Source of the DNA: Tyto alba
Taxonomy: Eukaryota > Chordata > Aves > Strigiformes > Tytonidae
Direction: 5' to 3'
Length of the DNA stretch: 64,000 nucleotides
NCBI RefSeq assembly: GCF_018691265.1
Contig: NW_024881316.1
Span: forward strand, 24,901,819 to 24,965,818
Positions 14,001-23,645 of the stretch are shown here, one piece after another. The position numbers and the translations under genes are program-made. Each line of letters opens with the position of its first letter. The first letter of the stretch is position 1. A model generated the notes under the pieces. It was not told where the DNA came from. It worked only from the letters and a program-made list of their open reading frames with translations, and searched no databases.

Positions 14001-17000
14001 CATTCCCAAGCAAGTCATTCCTATGTCCTCAGTTAAAAAAAAAAAACACACCTACACTACAAAACCACGCAAACAGACTGTTTGCCTAGAATTATTTGTC
14101 TAGTGTTGTCTTCAGCTACTGAATCTAATGATCTCTTTCTGCTAACTAAAGAAGTCTTCTTTCAAACATCTTCTACAACACAGAAATGTAAACACTAATC
14201 ACATACTTCACCTTGGTTCTTTAGTTTCAGTAAATTATACTATCCAGAGCTGTAGCCATTCTCTGGCTGTCTTAGTATCTTTCCAGCTTGGCAGAGTTGT
14301 TTTTAAAAACAGTCCCCAGAACAGGACATAATATTCCTGTAATTGTCCCTCTAATACTATATAGCAGTAATAACATAACCCAGCTAAGCTACCCAAAGAT
14401 AGCATTTATTCCATAAGCCACTGCATTGTACCGCAATTTCATGCTCAACTGGTAATACATCAGAGCTCCGAATCATTTTCTGAGTCAATGCTTTCCAAAA
14501 TACAGTCCCCTATCCTGAGTGACCTATATTCATAGCTCCTAGCTGTGACTTTCCACTGAACCATGTTAAAATGTGTGTTGCTCAAATGAATATAGCCTAG
14601 CACACGATGAAAGTTGGTTTCTAGAAGAGTCTCCGTGACATGAATTACTTCGGTATTTGTAGCATTTCCCCACAATGTTTGTCATCTTCTAAATAAAGAT
14701 TTGAGAAGCATCATGTCAAGAACAGATGCATAACCACCCCCCACCTCAAAAATCCCCACCACAAACCCACAACCAAAACCACAAATCGACATTGTTTTCT
14801 GATGAGCTCTGGCACTTATTTCTGGTGAGTGCAACTGAAATCTATTTTATGTACTGCATCAGGTCCATAACACTGCTACAGTAATCAGCATCACACAGAA
14901 GCAAGCCAAATGCCTTAAGAGATTTGCATATATTTATGACAGTGTCAGCTGAATATGATTTGAGATAAATTTGGCAGTACACATCTACATAGTCTCATCG
15001 AGTGGCATAGACCATGGCACCATCCTTTAATTCTACATCAGCTACTTCTTAAATGCACATCATGCAGCTGCTCAACACATTCCTTCATGATCACTGTCAA
15101 TTAAGACCATTTCATTTACTTGTATAAACAATAGCACAGTATTTTTTTCCTGTCCTTCTGAACTTGCCTAGTACCTTGAGCATCATTCAATACCTAAATC
15201 ATTAGTTCTGTTAATTCTTTGGTCAATTCTATGAAAATTCACTGGGGTAGCTATCAAACCTCACACATTAAGAAACTTTTGCTATGAACAATCAATGTCC
15301 TTCATCTTCCCTGGTTATTATCAGATCAAAAAGTATTCAGCAATTATTAAAAAGTGTCAAGACAAGTATTATTCTCGAGTATGGAACAGAAAGATCTGAT
15401 AACGCCAACGCTAACCTACAAAAGCATCTGTAATATAGATTTATTACTCTTTCCATACATACCTAAAACTTTCCTCTTTGCCTTTAACATGGTAACTAGG
15501 TTTTCTATTACTAATTTACTTTTTATTAGGGTGCATTTCATGACTGTCAATTTACAGCTATCAGTTTCTCACCTCCCCTACCACTCCTTAGCCCCTGTTA
15601 TCTGTAAATATTTCTATTTCACTACACATAGTTTTACTAAGAGCAGAAGTGCTGCAGCACCACCATTAGTCCCATTTTATGCAGCACCTGCTTGCAGTCA
15701 TGCCACAAAAATTGTGCATCTCCTACCTTAATGGAATCAAATCTGCTGGGGCTATTCACATTTTTCACTTGAGTTGAGTGCTTTTTGAAACTTACTGTTC
15801 TGGGACTACTTAAACATTAATTACCTCTAGAATTGTTTATTTCTTTTCCCTTTCAATCTCTTGTTCAGAATAGCATATCGACACCAACCCCAAGTATTAA
15901 AAAATTCAAAGACTGTAATATCTGATAATTTCTGAAGTATGGAAAGAAATTTTAAGTTCATTGAACTGCAAGGTAAAACATCTTAAGAACCACCTGCTTC
16001 TTACAGATATTTGTATTTCAGACAGATATTGCCCACAGCACTGGCATTCAGAAAGACACACCATTATCGGCCAAGAAAATTACTATTTCGTATATATGCA
16101 TATGCATACAGACATTGAAAACACACAGTAGCTATGATTAGCAACTCAGCTTTTCACGTTCATTAACTACCAGTTATAATGCAGATTAAATTTTTACTGT
16201 TGCCCTTTGCCTCCAAATACTTCCACAAACTAACTGTTTAAAGTTTTAATGTCTTACAAATCTATCCTGGCAAATGCGTTCTGTACTTTCAAACTGAATA
16301 TAACCCTCAAAAAAATCCCCACCCTTTCAAATACACCTTCTTCAGTCAAATGTTGATTTTACTTCATAAAACACTGAGGCCAAATGGACTCATACTTTGC
16401 TCTCATTTTCTTCAGAACCCAAGCTGCTGCTCAGTGAGCCGAGGGTGCCTTCCATCCTCCGCCACCCTGGAGCCTGTGTTTATCTCCCCATCTGCCTCTC
16501 AGTACCTCAGGAGTGTCAAGCACAGGTTCTGCAGACTGCTCTGATCCATCTCCCCGCTGATGTTTGCTTGCTTCAAGTATTCCTTATCTAGTCCTTGCAG
16601 CTACTGAGCAGCCCCGCTATCCTACAGAGGTTGTTTAATTTCTTTCAGAGATAAGAGTAGCTTTGTTCTTGCACCAGGAATAACAACACCGGGTGAGACA
16701 GCTCCCGCTCCTCTTGCTGCGCACCGTTAAAACAAAGTACAAACACCTATTTCACCAAGAAAAGCCCCTATGAACACAGAAGTTAGCACCCCAGCTACTG
16801 TGCTTTGACCTTCTGGCCTGGCTGGCTTCAGACAACCAGCATTACCTGTTAAACGTAAAGACAAGACACACAGCTTTGGCCACCCTTCTCCTCCTCAGGT
16901 GACAGCACACAGGGCCTCCCGGCCACCCACTAAACGCTTCAGCGTTTACCCACCCGGAAAAAAACCCACGCATGACCTGACCGCTCCTCAGTCTTCCCTC

Positions 17001-17273
17001 AACCACACCTGGATACGATAGGGAAGAGAAACAAAATGGAGACCCCGCGCCGGAGTCTGACACCCCGGCTCGCCCTCAGCTCAAACACCCCTCTCCCAGC
17101 GCCGGCACCCAACGCGGCGGGGACGGAGCGGGAGCGGGGCCCGCACCGCCTCAGCGCGGCGAGGGCCGGGGGCTCCGCGGCCGCGGGGCGGGTACCTGTG
17201 CGGGCTCTTGCGCGCCGCCCAGCCGCCGCTTCAGCTGCAGCACCCTCCGCGCCGCGCTCCGCCCCTCCGCCAT
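1976..17273 (-). CDS. ELOA-like: Elongin-A-like gene, nine coding exons
   Basis: Elongin A stimulates RNA polymerase II elongation together with Elongin B and C, and serves as substrate receptor of a CUL5 ubiquitin ligase in the nucleus. The coding exons on the minus strand are 17273-17196, 10103-10047, 8749-8637, 7545-6843, 5389-5290, 4449-4276, 3688-3591, 2771-2591 and 2099-1976. All junctions have AG/GT borders and compatible phases (0,0,2,0,1,1,0,1,2). Exons 1-3 give a TFIIS-N-like helical domain. Exon 4 gives a basic, Ser-rich linker ending in the family motif [10 protein letters not shown]. Exons 6-9 give the core with [19 protein letters not shown]-box TLYEQCIRV and [13 protein letters not shown]. 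The reconstructed protein is about 560 residues, against roughly 770-800 for mammalian ELOA, mostly because the linker and C-terminus are shorter. In my recollection mammals have no ELOA gene beside KLHL31, so I read it as an ELOA paralogue. Family assignment is firm; orthology is not. Confidence 0.9.
2591..2771 (-). CDS. ELOA-like: Elongin-A-like coding exon 8
   Basis: This 181-base exon contains [20 protein letters not shown] and [10 protein letters not shown]. Using the acceptor ending TTTAAATTAG keeps frame and gives the same spacing as human ELOA between RIE and EE(S/T)D. A second AG ten bases downstream would break the frame. The donor is AAAAG|GTAAAA, phase 1. Confidence 0.92.
3591..3688 (-). 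CDS. ELOA-like: Elongin-A-like coding exon 7 (F-box-like)
   Basis: This 98-base exon begins [20 protein letters not shown] and continues [13 protein letters not shown]. It aligns with the F-box-like segment of elongin A (human [22 protein letters not shown]). Acceptor CCTCTTTTGTAG; donor CCG|GTAAAT, phase 0. Confidence 0.95.
4276..4449 (-). CDS. ELOA-like: Elongin-A-like coding exon 6 (BC-box)
   Basis: This 174-base exon holds the strongest family signature: [17 protein letters not shown], then [24 protein letters not shown] fits the BC-box pattern (S/T)LxxxCxxx(V/L) that contacts Elongin C, so binding to Elongin BC is likely retained. Acceptor TTTGTTTGCAG; donor GATT|GTGAGT, phase 1. Confidence 0.95.
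5290..5389 (-). CDS. ELOA-like: Elongin-A-like coding exon 5
   Basis: This 100-base exon starts [17 protein letters not shown] after acceptor TGTACACAG and ends in phase 1 at GAAG|GTAAGT. It lies where human ELOA has a proline-rich LPDLPLP stretch. Conservation is weaker than in its neighbours, but both splice sites and phases fit the flanking exons. Confidence 0.75.
6843..7545 (-). CDS. ELOA-like: Elongin-A-like coding exon 4 (charged linker)
   Basis: This 703-base exon is the largest. It encodes about 234 residues of Lys/Ser/Glu-rich, probably disordered sequence with runs such as SSSSSA and RRSSQGTNP. Near its end is the acidic-to-aromatic motif [20 protein letters not shown] followed by KKRKRK, a likely nuclear localisation signal. 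The acceptor is TTTATGTTGCAG and the donor AAG|GTAAGC. The equivalent human linker is considerably longer. Confidence 0.9.
8637..8749 (-). CDS. ELOA-like: Elongin-A-like coding exon 3
   Basis: This 113-base exon begins [20 protein letters not shown] and continues through [13 protein letters not shown], ending in phase 2 at AAAAG|GTAGGT. It matches the third and fourth helices of the TFIIS-N domain (human ETGVGKTVNSLRKHEHVGS), including the typical QWK motif. Confidence 0.9.
10047..10103 (-). CDS. ELOA-like: Elongin-A-like coding exon 2
   Basis: A 57-base exon encodes [19 protein letters not shown] between a pyrimidine-rich acceptor (TTTCCTTCCAG) and a GTG|GTAAGT donor, both phase 0. It aligns with the LKYLKKLSTLPITVDIL segment of human ELOA, helix 2 of the TFIIS-N domain. 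It is too short to stand out as an open frame and was found by family alignment. The intron before it is about 7.1 kb. Confidence 0.85.
10104..17195 (-). other. Intron 1 of the elongin-A-like gene
   Basis: This 7.1-kb AT-rich intron has no coding signal on either strand. It holds the (TTTG)n repeat and several A runs. Open frames in it have no family match. Confidence 0.75.
11870..11912. repeat. (TTTG)n simple repeat in intron 1 of the elongin-A-like gene's span
   Basis: TTTG units flanked by T runs form about 40 bases of simple repeat. Confidence 0.8.
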
Positions 17274-17560
17274 GACGGCCGCGCCGCCCCGCCCCGCCAC
17301 CGCCCCGCCCCTCTTGTAGCAGCGCCCGCCGCGCCGTAGGCGGCTCCGTGCTCGCCGGAGGCTGACGCTGCCCGCTGTTTCCTTAGCTAACCCCCCCCCC
17401 CCCACCCCCTTTCCACCGGGCTCTTTGCTCCTCTCCGAGCCGCCCCACGGCCCCGTCTGAGCTTTCCCCGGGGGTTTCATGGGCGAGGGTTGATTGCCTG
17501 AACCGTGCCGGCGCCCTGGTGACCAGCGGCCCGGGCCGGAGCTCTTGGGCTCCTTCGTCA
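17030..17560 (-). promoter_or_regulatory. CpG-island promoter of the elongin-A-like gene
   Basis: GC content and CpG density rise sharply against AT-rich flanks. Several GC boxes (GGGGCGGGGC-type, Sp1/KLF) lie just upstream of the ATG at about 17281-17315, and no TATA box is visible near the start. This is the usual TATA-less housekeeping layout. A 13-base C run begins at 17391. The transcription start cannot be fixed by eye. Confidence 0.8.
17196..17273 (-). CDS. ELOA-like: Elongin-A-like coding exon 1 (start codon)
   Basis: This exon encodes 26 residues beginning [20 protein letters not shown] and ends in phase 0 at a CAG|GTACC donor. It corresponds to the start of the TFIIS-N domain, where human ELOA has MAAESALQVVEKLQ. 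I chose this ATG because it has G at -3 and +4, lies in the CpG island and aligns with the human start. The frame stays open upstream, with another in-frame ATG 69 codons earlier at 17480-17478, so a longer N-terminus is possible. Confidence 0.85.
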
Positions 17561-17562
17561 CC

Positions 17563-18077
17563 TGCGGAGCCGCGGACGAACGACACGCCGAGACGGGTTC
17601 AGTGTGGGTCACAGAGCATCAATCAACGTGTGTCTTTATTGGTCCAGGGTACATATATTTATACAGACAATGATAATTATTATGCCTACTAGTCACTAGC
17701 TGATTGGCTTAAGCTCTAAAGGTCGTATTCGCACGGTCCACCTACTTGCAGTTAGCTTACAGCACAAGCTTCTCATAACACTAAGTTTCTCATGCTACTT
17801 GTTTTCGATACACGACAGTTCCGTAACACAATGTTTCTCAGACCACCGTTATCATAACACTAGGTTTCTCAGACCACTATTCCTAATTCCCCTTAACCTG
17901 TTTTCGACACACCACGGTACACAGGGCTGAAGCATCCTTGACATTCCTCCTGTATCAGCAGCTGCGAGCAGCTGCAGGCAAACCCTAGTGAGGCCCAGCA
18001 TCAGCAGCTAGAGCAGGCTCTGATCATACAATTGCTCGGTGGGCTCAGGACCCTTGTCTCTGAGCCATTCTCCAACA
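17563..18077 (-). repeat. 3' LTR of the ERV remnant
   Basis: This is the complete LTR with terminal TG and CA. U3 contains repeated 'GAGAAAC...GTGTTA'-like modules at roughly 17760-17880. A TATA-like box, polyadenylation signal and short R region follow. It points toward the elongin-A-like exon 1 and could act as an alternative promoter. Confidence 0.8.
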
Positions 18078-18192
18078 ATTCCCCCTTTTTCTTTTTGTAT
18101 TTTCAGAGCCTGCGCCAACGTTCGTTCAAAGATTTTCTTAATACATGACAAGGCACAACTTAGGCATGCAGGCTTACAATCTACTGGCTAAA
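18078..18192 (-). other. Residual ERV internal sequence with polypurine tract
   Basis: About 115 bases separate the two LTR starts. The end adjoining the LTR is purine-rich (AAAAAGAAAAAGGGGGAAT on the minus strand), as expected for a plus-strand primer. The rest is AT-rich non-coding 3' internal sequence. Everything else of the provirus is deleted. Confidence 0.7.
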
Positions 18193-18911
18193 GGCACAGG
18201 ACCCTTGGCTCTGAGCCACTCTCCAACAGTCACCGGAGGCCGGTGCAGCCACAGGGCCTGGCCCCAGGCGGCTCTTCCCTGACAGGCCGGTGGCTGATGG
18301 CTGCACCGGACCTGGTGGTTTGCTACCAGACTAAGCAGTGATAAAGACTACGTGCCTTTCTTTATTCTGCCTCTTTGGGCTTTATTTAAATACACGGTGT
18401 GGTACTGAGCGAATAAGCAGAGCTACGGTTGAAGTAAGCCCATAGAGGTGATTCAGGGGAGAGGGCGCAGGGGGGCGAACAGCAGCCTGCCCCAAGAAAC
18501 GCCAGGGCATGCACTCAGACCCTGCAAAAGCATCGAGGTGGGTCCATCAACACAGCTGTGCCAGCCTCGGGAGAAGCCGGGAGAGGTGTGTGATCCAGGG
18601 CTGTACCGGGTGGTAGCCGGGACATCATTAGCAACGGAGTCATTTGCAGTTGCTTATGCAAGCTTGTTGGGTTACCTGCAGGTGATGACAAGGTCTGTAG
18701 CGTTTCTGTTGTCCGTGCGTGGCTGTAAGGCTGCTTGGTGGACGTTAAGCATGATGGCTTGCTTAGAGGGAGCAAGGCCAAGCCCGGGAAGGCGTGAGTG
18801 GCACCACGGGCACCCGCTGCGGTCCTAACCTGCGGGTGAGGGCAGCACTCGGGCTGAAGAGGGCATCCTTTGCTTTCTGTCCTCCTTCTTTTACAGCCGG
18901 ATAGCTAATGC

Positions 18912-18927
18912 TTTTTTTTTTTTTTTT
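18912..18927. repeat. Poly(T) run, 16 bases
   Basis: Sixteen T follow the pyrimidine stretch CTTTCTGTCCTCCTTCTTTT and TAATGC, in moderately GC-rich DNA upstream of the ERV remnant. Confidence 0.8.
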
Positions 18928-21900
18928 GGAGGGGGACAGAGCACTTTTGGGCCCTGCAACTTCCAGCATGGCTCCTCTGTGATTTACCTAAGGTCCCAAA
19001 AAACACAAGACAGGGTCTGCAGGACACTGGTCTTTGGTGCTGTGTAAACTGCATAGCTGAAACAGGATCTGTGCCATGGAGCTTTCTGGGGCTGAGCACG
19101 TGCTTGAAATACTCCAAGCTGAATGACTCCCTCCTAAAAATACGGGTTTGCAGTATTTCCTTGGAACTTAATGTAGATATAATTAAAATAGATATATAGA
19201 ACACCTTTCACTCTTTAAAGCAGCATTCATGGGAAGCGTTAAAAAGAGCGTATCCAGTCTGAATTACACAGTAATTTTAAGTAGGCAAAAGTCTGGTATT
19301 TGCACATTAGGGTTACTACTCTTGCAAAATAGATCTTGTCACAGCTTGGCACAGTGCACAGCAAATTTATCAGTAGAGAAACCGAAATAACTAGTAGGGC
19401 AATACGATAGATAGAGTGGTCAGGTTGGTTATGGAAAAAACAAATCCAAGTCCCTGTTGCAGACTGGTTCTCCAGTTCCCATGCTCATCTTTTTATTTTA
19501 CAGAAAGAATTAACTCATCTTCACAGTGTGTAGAGACTTCATCAACTCTACCTTAAAATCAGCTGTCCACAACTAGTTATTCTTTATTTTTCTGACCCTA
19601 ATATCATGAAATTACTTACACAAAATGGCATTTATACAGAAGAAATCTTGGTAGAGATTCAGCCCACACCAGCATTATGGTTAAAGTCATCTCTGAGGAG
19701 GGAAGTTGAGGCTCAGGTTGTCATATGTATTACACGATTGAAGCTAGGTTTCCCATGTGTGGTGTGAAAGCTTTAATTATCAAGTTACTGGGGTTTCTGG
19801 GATGAGGAAAAACTCCCTGCTGCAATTCTGCCCAATTATTCTGAAAGATCATGATTTCATGCCAACGAAGACAAAAACATTTAAAATCTCAGAAATTTTC
19901 CTAGAATAAGAAAAATGTTCCCAGCCCAGATCTAACTGCAGCATTTCTCATACCATCTGTCGTAACTGGCAGAGGAAAGAATACCAAGTTTACTTGATTC
20001 TTCAAAACTGACAGCCAGTGCTGATCATTACAAGATTTTGTTTGTTTGGCATCAGTGCGGGACTCCTGTTAGAAAGAAGTGGGGTTGCCACACACAACAA
20101 TACAGCTCTGATAGTTGCTCTGTCACTACATGCTCAAGAGCTGTGGTGTGCCATCAACTCTGCTCCAAGGCTTGCAAACTCTCATCTCATCCCTGGGGTC
20201 CTCTCCATGCCCTACTGCCAGAGCTTGGTGTGTTTCCAAGAAAGAGTGAAACCAGAAAGAGAAATAAGTTTTGTATGGGCTAAGAAGAAGAGCTAGGTGA
20301 GAGTTTCAGGGCGTGGATCAATACAAGAGGTTTGGCTGGGCAAATTAGGCAATGAACTGGGAGGAAGTGGTTGAGTACTGGGGGAGGTCTGACTGATGGG
20401 GGAGGTCTGCATGACCCACCTGGGGTAGGGTGTCTTGCTGAACGCAGTTGCTCAAAGCTACCTTCTGTGAAATCAAGGTCTGGGCATTTGATCCTAAACA
20501 GTACTAGTTTGTACATTTTTTCAGCAGCTTAAAAAGAAAACACATTTATTTTCCATCTCTTTATTGAAAACACTGCAGTTCCCACTGAAATCCAATATGC
20601 TTTCACATTTATCTCCAATATGCATAAGGAGTTTCAGCCTTCCTAAAGGCATTACCGTGGTGATTGCTCAATACATTCAGCTTAATTCATTTAAAGATAT
20701 TTTTGGTAACTATTTATCATAGTGAAATTAATATGGGCTTTGGGGGTGCATAGTATTTGGCTGAGTATACACAAAGGGTTCAGAACAAACAAAGCAGTCA
20801 TGATCTAAAGCTGAGCCTGAGTTTTGTTAACACCTTTAGTTGACCAAGGTAGATCTCCATGTGGCCATGGCTGTGACACTTGCATTCTGCCAACAAATCA
20901 AAGCATGCTGACTTCGGAGAAAAGGCTTTACAATTTCCTGAAAGACTGCAGTCATGATTGTACATGGATTAGAAAACATGGTTTATTATTTCCTTAAGGC
21001 CTATCTTTGCTGATACAAGAAGTTCCCCTGTTGCTGATCCTGACTCATGCACATGGAGAAAATAATAACAATTATTCTTGTTTATTGGGCTAAGAACAAA
21101 TCTCTTGAAATGTTTGTACTTTTTTTCCCCCTAAAAATGTTAAAACATTACTACATGACCTACTACTGCTGCATGGATTGACAGTATTGTCCTTAGTCAT
21201 CCATATAGACCGTTTGATTATGGAACAAATTAAATATTTTTTTCCCCAAGATTCAATCATACCTAAACGGATACATCTTGAGAGGCTTAAGATATTGCCA
21301 AAAAAATACACTATCCCCTCTTTTAAATGAGAAGATAATAATAACTTCATTGCAAGGACTTCAATCAATATAAAAATATTTTATAGTAATTAATAATAAT
21401 ATAGTAAATAATTTCTGTGTCATTGGAAAGGATATGAGCAGAAAGACAACAGATTATTTTCAAGATAGAAATGAAACAATGTTAAGAATATCTGAAAATT
21501 AAAGACCATTAAATCAAAGTTTTATTTTTAAAAAATGTGTTATGATTTGCAGCTAATGCTGGTACTGGTTATTCTTTAAAAGACTTTGTTGTGTGAAAAT
21601 TAATGGAAAATGAGAATGGTTAGCTCTAAGACCAGCTTTCATGCTTCATAATAGCCAAGTATGCTATTAGTTGTCCTCTGATCTTGAGGACCAAGTAACT
21701 AAAGGTTTCGTGGGTTTTGCCCAAATGTACAACCAAAGTTTCAGAACTATGGGAGATGTTTGATTGCATCAGCATTGGTACATTGAGATGTTGAGGCATG
21801 CCCCATGAGATTGTTAACTCTATACTACACAGCTCAAAGCATGTTCAGCATTTTCAGGAGATTTGAAATTAGTTTTGTATTTTCAGTGGGGATATTTCCC

Positions 21901-22101
21901 TGCTGTCGTTTGTGTGGGTTTTTTCAACAGTGAGCCATATAAGGATTTTGGAAACACATTTGTAGAGACTGAATAGTGCTTACATTTATTTTACAGTGTG
22001 CTAGTAAATTTTAAAGGTATGGTATGGAAATTAGAATAATCTTTTTATTTTCTATGGATCATGATAGTGTATTCATTCTGGAGAAGAATTGTCCCTTTTA
22101 T

Positions 22102-22120
22102 AAAAAAAAAAAAAAAAAAA
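22102..22120. repeat. Poly(A) run, 19 bases
   Basis: Nineteen consecutive A in AT-rich intergenic DNA; simple sequence. Confidence 0.8.
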
Positions 22121-23403
22121 TAGCTGAAAAATAACAAAAGAAAAAATATTATTTCTCTGAAAAATGTTGGCTTTTTAGGACATCTTGAAATTATAAAAAT
22201 TGATAAATGTCTGGACATGAGGTGTTAGGAAAGGGAACACTTTGTAGATCAGGTTCACTAGTATATATATGTTTGGGAGTCTTGTTTTAGAAATATGCCT
22301 TTTCTATCAACAAAACTAATTGTTACAAGTCCTTAAGGCTCATGAAGCACAGTGGAGAATATCTTCTTTGTGTAAAAATCATTACAGCTGATCCTGTTAA
22401 GGCAGAGCTTCAGAAAAAGTTAAGAATAATTGTCCATGTAAGGAATTTTATTATTAGTTTGAACTGGAAGATTAAAATATATTGAGATGTGTTAAGATGA
22501 CCATAGATGTCATCCTCCATGTTAAATCAGTGTTGTTCTGAGTTGTATATTTGAGGCAGTAGGAATCTACACGTGAGGAAAAAAAAGCGTAGTATAGTAA
22601 GGAGAAGTTCCTAAGATATGTCTTAAAATAAGGCTTCATTCTTAATTTTTCACAGCTGTGGCCCTGTTTTTCATAAGGAAAGCTGGTTACCTTGCTGCTG
22701 TTGGGAGGGCTTGGCTTTATGTCCCTCTCCTTCGCTCTCATTTCACATGTGTGATTGCCTCTCATTCCCTACTCTGTTTTTTCATTTTTGTCTTGTAACT
22801 TTTTGTAATTCCACTAGCACAGCAATGCTTTTTTGTTCAAAATGACAAGTGTTATTTTGCAGCAGTTGTAATAGCCCATCCGAGCCTGGAGGTGATTGAA
22901 GAAATCTACCAAATTAAGCATTACACAAAGTACAGCTAAGAGAAAATCTTCCTTTCCTCTGACTTCCACTTCCCCCAATGTCCTTTCCTACTCACGCAGT
23001 CATTCACATCCCTTTTGTCTCTTCTGGGGGATGAAATTCTCTGGGGTTGTGGAGGTTTGGCTTTATATTATTCCTGAGGTTGACTGGCAAGAGGTGGAGG
23101 TAAATCATTCCAGTGTATAGTATAATCCACAAGTTAGGATACCTTCTTGTGAGACACAAGATCAAAGTTCACATCTCTCTGCAAATACATCAGGGGATGC
23201 GAGCCAGTATCCTTGAAAGCCAAGGCAGGTCTTTATGGAAACAGTGACCTAACTGCAGGAAATAAGACATGACTGTGAATCCCCATCATCCAGTCTCCTT
23301 CCCTCTGCCCAGAGTTAAACTCCAAAATCTTCACAGTGGAACTAAACTTTTAGTGGAACTCAAATCCCAGCTTTTCCATGGCATTTCCTGCTGGTTATCT
23401 GAG

Positions 23404-23645
23404 ATCATAGAATAATATAATCACAGAATGGTTTGGGTTGGGAGGGACCTTCAAAGGTCATCCAGTCCAACCCCTCTGCCATGAGATGTCTCCCACTAGA
23501 CCAGGTTGCTCAAAGCCCCATCCATCCTGACCTTGAACGCTTCTGGGGATGGGGTTCCCAAAACTTTTCTGGGCAACCTGCTCTAGTGTCTCCCCGCCCT
23601 CATCATAAAAAATATCTTCCTTATGTCCAGTCTATACCTGTCCCC
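23404..23645 (-). repeat. CR1 LINE 3' fragment
   Basis: It starts with ATCATAGAAT-type terminal repeats (reverse complement of the CR1 end), then GGGTTGGGAGGGACCTTCAA, CCAGTCCAACCCCTCTGCCA and TGGGCAACCTG. It is a 5'-truncated copy. Confidence 0.95.

Larger units (their letters stand above)
17563..18228 (-). mobile_element. Internally deleted class II ERV remnant (alpharetrovirus-like LTR)
   Basis: On the minus strand the element starts TGTTGGAGAG at 18228 and ends TCCGCA at 17563, flanked by a perfect 6-bp duplication GTCACC (17557-17562 and 18229-18234). A purine tract before 18077 is followed by a second LTR start, TGTTGGAGAA. The LTR itself (18077 to 17563) carries TATAAATA near 17660 and AATAAA at 17640-17635, about 20 bases apart, with a U5 of about 70 bases. 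These proportions resemble alpharetroviral/EAV-type LTRs. Segment 18228-18193 repeats the first 36 bases of the LTR at 33 of 36 positions, so it is probably the stump of the 5' LTR. No viral gene remains. Confidence 0.85.
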
